A stretch of 64,000 nt of DNA from Leptotrichia hongkongensis (GTDB lineage Bacteria; Fusobacteriota; Fusobacteriia; Fusobacteriales; Leptotrichiaceae), in NCBI RefSeq assembly GCF_041538065.1, contig NZ_JBGORW010000001.1, positions 248,001 to 312,000 on the forward strand. Reading direction: 5' to 3'. A program made the position numbers and the translations under genes. Positions 62,401 to 64,000 of this stretch are shown one piece after another; position 1 is the first letter of the stretch, and each line of letters starts with the position of its first letter. The notes under the pieces are model-generated. The model worked only from the letters and a program-made list of their open reading frames with translations, was not told the DNA's origin and searched no databases.

Positions 62401-62972
62401 GCCTTTTTAAGCCCCAAATAAGCTGCCTTCAAGTTTCTTGTATCCTGAATTGTTTCAAATAGAATCAAATCCACGCCACCAGCAAGAAGTCCTGAAACAG
62501 CTGTATAATAGCTATGGATAAGTTCCTCGAAAGTAACGCCACCAGTAACGCTGATAGATTTGTTAGAAGGCCCTAATGCCCCTGCAACATAAAGATTTCG
62601 AGTAACTTCAGGATGTTCGCTTCTATATTCAGCAATAGCTTCATTTACAAGTTCCGCTGCAGCTTTATTCATTTCAAAAGCTTTATCTTCCAAGTCATAA
62701 TCCTTCAAGACAATATCCAAAGCCCCAAAACTGTTAGTTTCAATAATATCACTCCCAGCCTCCAGATATCCTTTATGAATATTTTTAATAATGTCAGGTC
62801 TTTGTAGAACAAGATAATCATTACATCCTTCATATTTTTCACCACCAAAGTCATCGGCAGTTAAATGTTCCTGCTGAATCATAGTCCCCATTGCTCCATC
62901 CAGCAGTAATATTTTGTTTTTTAAATCATTTTGCAATAAATTGTAAGAATTTTTGTATTTGTTTTCTTTCAT
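59463..62972 (-). CDS. metH: cobalamin-dependent methionine synthase
   Basis: 1169 aa, full-length MetH. Homocysteine domain: LLDGAMGTMIQQ at the start, the zinc cysteines in LNCATGP and GGCCGTTPEH. Pterin domain: about residues 340-620 (VGERTNVIGSRIFKNLI). B12 domain: KGDVHDIGKNLVGIIIGNNG, with the cobalt-ligating histidine. C-terminal reactivation domain: YRGHIVNSVGLELAEA and FGYPACPDLSDQRKL. It methylates homocysteine with methyl-tetrahydrofolate. ATG 62972 follows AGGAG. I saw no cobalamin or SAM riboswitch upstream. Confidence 0.97.
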   Translation of the reverse strand: MKENKYKNSYNLLQNDLKNKILLLDGAMGTMIQQEHLTADDFGGEKYEGCNDYLVLQRPDIIKNIHKGYLEAGSDIIETNSFGALDIVLKDYDLEDKAFEMNKAAAELVNEAIAEYRSEHPEVTRNLYVAGALGPSNKSISVTGGVTFEELIHSYYTAVSGLLAGGVDLILFETIQDTRNLKAAYLGLKKAMEENYTVPLMLSFTIESTGTTLAGQSADAFYYAVNHMNPFSVGLNCATGPEFMTQFLKTLNNISNTYISVYPNAGLPNEDGEYEETPDTLSAKIEPFFQNNYLNIVGGCCGTTPEHIQKIKEKSVNYSPRVIDESKDFNDVSGLITLETPQNRPIYVGERTNVIGSRIFKNLIASEKFDEATEVARLQIKGRADVIDICLANPDRDEVADMKAFLDKVAKFAKVPLMIDSTDINVIKEGLTYLQGKGIINSINLEDGEKKFADMAKVIKDFGASVVVGLIDEEGMAVSVEKKLKVARRSYELLTKKYGIDERDIIFDTLVFPVATGDQKYIGSATATIEAIRQIKAEMPNVKTILGVSNVSFGLPVAGREVLNTYYMQKAYEAGLDYAIVNTEKVMPMDEISDEEKELAENLLFHTNDENVSKFANFYREKKAIQKVVDTSNLTTEEKVSNLVVEGSKKNLIVYLDELLQKYSPIDIINGPLMTGMDEVGRLFNNNDLIVAEVLQSAEVMKASVSHLEQFMEKDESSVKGKVIMATVKGDVHDIGKNLVGIIIGNNGYEVIDLGINTPAEKIREAIIEHKADFLGLSGLLVKSATEMVNTMGVLHEAGIDIPIFVGGAALTEKFTVNKIEPAYKNNIVIYSRDAMTALADLNKMIDEKKFEEFKEYLQKRRELVTIKDAKKLEQLKVKPTVSDIKDADGTFDFSKVELPKYDFEKIYKPQTLNKQIITNIKAKDVFPFINLQMLIGKHLGMKWIVNNLIEKQDPRTIKLYNEILDIIENGDEYFDIKAIYKFFPVRRKAGERKEDFKIEVLSDDLSTVLETFDFPRQKYGQFLSLNDYVSPDGIDYIGFFVATAGEKSRLVSNELKEKGEFYRGHIVNSVGLELAEATSEYIHKMMRQDVGIIDKDISLNEILNAQYQGNRYSFGYPACPDLSDQRKLFNLLKPERYGISLTEEFMMYPEATVSAIVFSQPFCKYFNM

Positions 62973-63394
62973 TTTTTCAGCTCCTATTTTCAAATTACAT
63001 TTTATTATTTTATCATAAAAAAGTGTATGTGTATATAGAAATATAATATTTTTCTAGTATATTTTTACTTATCAGAAACAATTTATATAAATATTTAAAA
63101 ATAATCACAAATTTTTTAACATTATTTAAAAATAAATTTAATTATATTTGTAATAATTTTAGAAAATTTTTTATATTGATAGTTAAATAAAAAAATAATA
63201 TTACAAAAACTATTATTTTTTCAGAACTTTTTTAAATAATAATAAATAAGAAAATTTTGATATATAAAATATATAATTTATAAAACCCCTTTATCCATCA
63301 ACTTAGAAAACTCTTTAATCAAAAATTAAATATAATCTTATTGAAAAAATTTCAAAAATGAGATACACTACATATACGATATAAATTTAAAAAC
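62973..63394. other. AT-rich intergenic region, no feature recognised
   Basis: Region between divergent metH and the thioredoxin-like gene, almost entirely A and T. It must hold both promoters. TTGAAA at 63341 with TACACT 17 bp later is a possible rightward promoter. No riboswitch or ORF stands out. Confidence 0.5.
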
Positions 63395-63414
63395 AAACAC
63401 AATATATTGTGTTT
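63395..63414. promoter_or_regulatory. perfect 20-bp palindrome upstream of the thioredoxin-like gene
   Basis: AAACACAATA (63395-63404) is mirrored exactly by TATTGTGTTT (63405-63414), 28 bp before the gene start and downstream of the possible promoter. It is the size and symmetry of a dimeric repressor operator. The regulator is unknown. Confidence 0.5.
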
Positions 63415-63442
63415 TGTTTATAACAAAGGAGAAGATGTAGAA

Positions 63443-63682
63443 ATGAGAAAAATTATAAAATTTGAAAAAAATGATTGTAATCCATGTGCAATGGTATCTG
63501 ACTTATTAGATAAAAAAGGAATAGAATATGAAAGAATAAATCCATTTGACAATCCAGAGATTGCTGTAAAATATAAAATAAGAAGTGTTCCAACAGTAAT
63601 TTTATTTGAAGAAAACGAAGAAATAAAAAGAACGATTGGATTTAAGCCAGAAGAAATCAATGAAATTATCTCAATGATGTAA
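63443..63682 (+). CDS. small thioredoxin-like protein
   Basis: 79 aa. The active-site CNPC lies at residues 12-15 in FEKNDCNPCAMVSDLLDKKG, and the cis-proline loop is VPTVILFEENEEI, so it has a thioredoxin/glutaredoxin-like fold with a CxxC redox centre. It is smaller than classical thioredoxin (about 105 aa) and closer to glutaredoxin-like NrdH or archaeal-type thioredoxins. ATG 63443 lies 11 nt after AAAGGAG. A perfect palindrome upstream suggests regulation, perhaps by redox state. Confidence 0.85.
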   Translation: MRKIIKFEKNDCNPCAMVSDLLDKKGIEYERINPFDNPEIAVKYKIRSVPTVILFEENEEIKRTIGFKPEEINEIISMM

Positions 63683-63835
63683 CTTTAGAACAATTTGAAA
63701 ATACAATTTAAAGTAATAATAATAATACTCAAAACAAATTTTATTAAAATATTTAGTTTTGGGTATATTTTATGCCAAAAATTCGGAAATGTAATCGAAC
63801 CAATTTAAAATTATACAATTTAAAGTTATACAAAT

Positions 63836-63897
63836 TTAGGGTTTGAGAATAATAGTTATAGCTTTTGAGCTTGGTTTTAAAGAAATTTTACTATATA
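63836..63897 (+). repeat. 60-bp AT-rich dispersed repeat (copy 3)
   Basis: TTAGGGTTTGAGAATAATAG to TTTTACTATATA, closely matching 15101-15160. The rest of 63683-64000 is AT-rich and shows no gene. Confidence 0.7.
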
Positions 63898-64000
63898 TTT
63901 AGTATATTTAAAATTACTTGAAATTTAAAATTATATAAAATTAAGTGAGTTAGCATAATTAAGGATTTTTGGTTTAAAAAAGTATTTGTAAAATAAAAAT

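Noticed and set aside
62973..63394. Cobalamin or SAM riboswitch upstream of metH
   Set aside because: The region is nearly all A/T and lacks the conserved GC-rich core elements of either class.

Overview
This window is AT-rich chromosomal DNA from a diderm anaerobe, most likely Leptotrichia or a close relative (Fusobacteriota). The main evidence is the large autotransporter at 51477-58414. Its N-terminal segment, repeat passenger and C-terminal barrel match the fusobacterial autotransporter layout. Supporting evidence is the very high A+T content, strong AGGAGG ribosome sites, and a housekeeping gene order seen in fusobacteria and low-GC Gram-positives. I saw no rRNA, tRNA, CRISPR array, prophage or intact transposase.

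Layout. 1-1782: tail of a membrane protein, then a PadR repressor / CPBP membrane protease pair with a palindromic operator. 1963-8389 (minus): an RNA-maturation and envelope cluster (U32 protease, O-antigen ligase-like protein, SPOUT methyltransferase, DhaM-like PTS protein, rimM, trmD, gamma-carbonic anhydrase). 8490-10608 (minus): metNIQ methionine importer. 10754-12372: infC-rpmI-rplT with a long leader; infC seems to use an ATA start codon. 12373-13418: intergenic region with a structured repeat and a candidate standalone ncRNA. 13419-22868: mixed housekeeping genes (hpt, rsmA, ttcA-like, khpA, thioesterase, rpiB, HIT, DKNYY protein, TrmH-family methyltransferase). 22869-26874: a decaying stretch with nfo, a nitroreductase and its duplicated relic, lipoproteins, and a yjdF riboswitch with its gene. 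26961-32865: gltX, AI-2E-type transporter, lipoprotein, serA. 32978-36995: an autotransporter carrying a spherulin-4-like glycosidase domain, a broken thrB, and a GNAT enzyme with a small partner. 37183-42918: rimP-nusA-ylxR/ylxQ fusion-infB-rbfA. 43006-50888: recJ, then tig-clpP-clpX-lon. 51477-58414: giant autotransporter split by a frameshift. 58848-63682: membrane protein, metH, small thioredoxin-like protein.

How the genes work together. The translation clusters (infC/rpmI/rplT; rimP/nusA/infB/rbfA; trmD/rimM) and the protein quality-control cluster (tig/clpP/clpX/lon) are intact. Methionine is covered by import (metNIQ) and synthesis (metH). Serine synthesis starts at serA, while homoserine kinase is broken, which suggests reliance on imported threonine. 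The surface carries two autotransporters, several lipoproteins and an O-antigen ligase-like enzyme, as expected of a mucosal colonist.

The most unusual content is intergenic. (1) A free-standing minus-strand RNA of about 215 nt at 12994-13244 has its own promoter and terminator and two perfect but interleaved inverted repeats, which implies a pseudoknot or switch. (2) A dispersed family of two-hairpin elements has changing but base-paired stems and conserved loops. (3) A near-identical repeat of about 360 bp occurs at 16.6 and 28.6 kb. (4) A 60-bp AT-rich repeat occurs at least four times.
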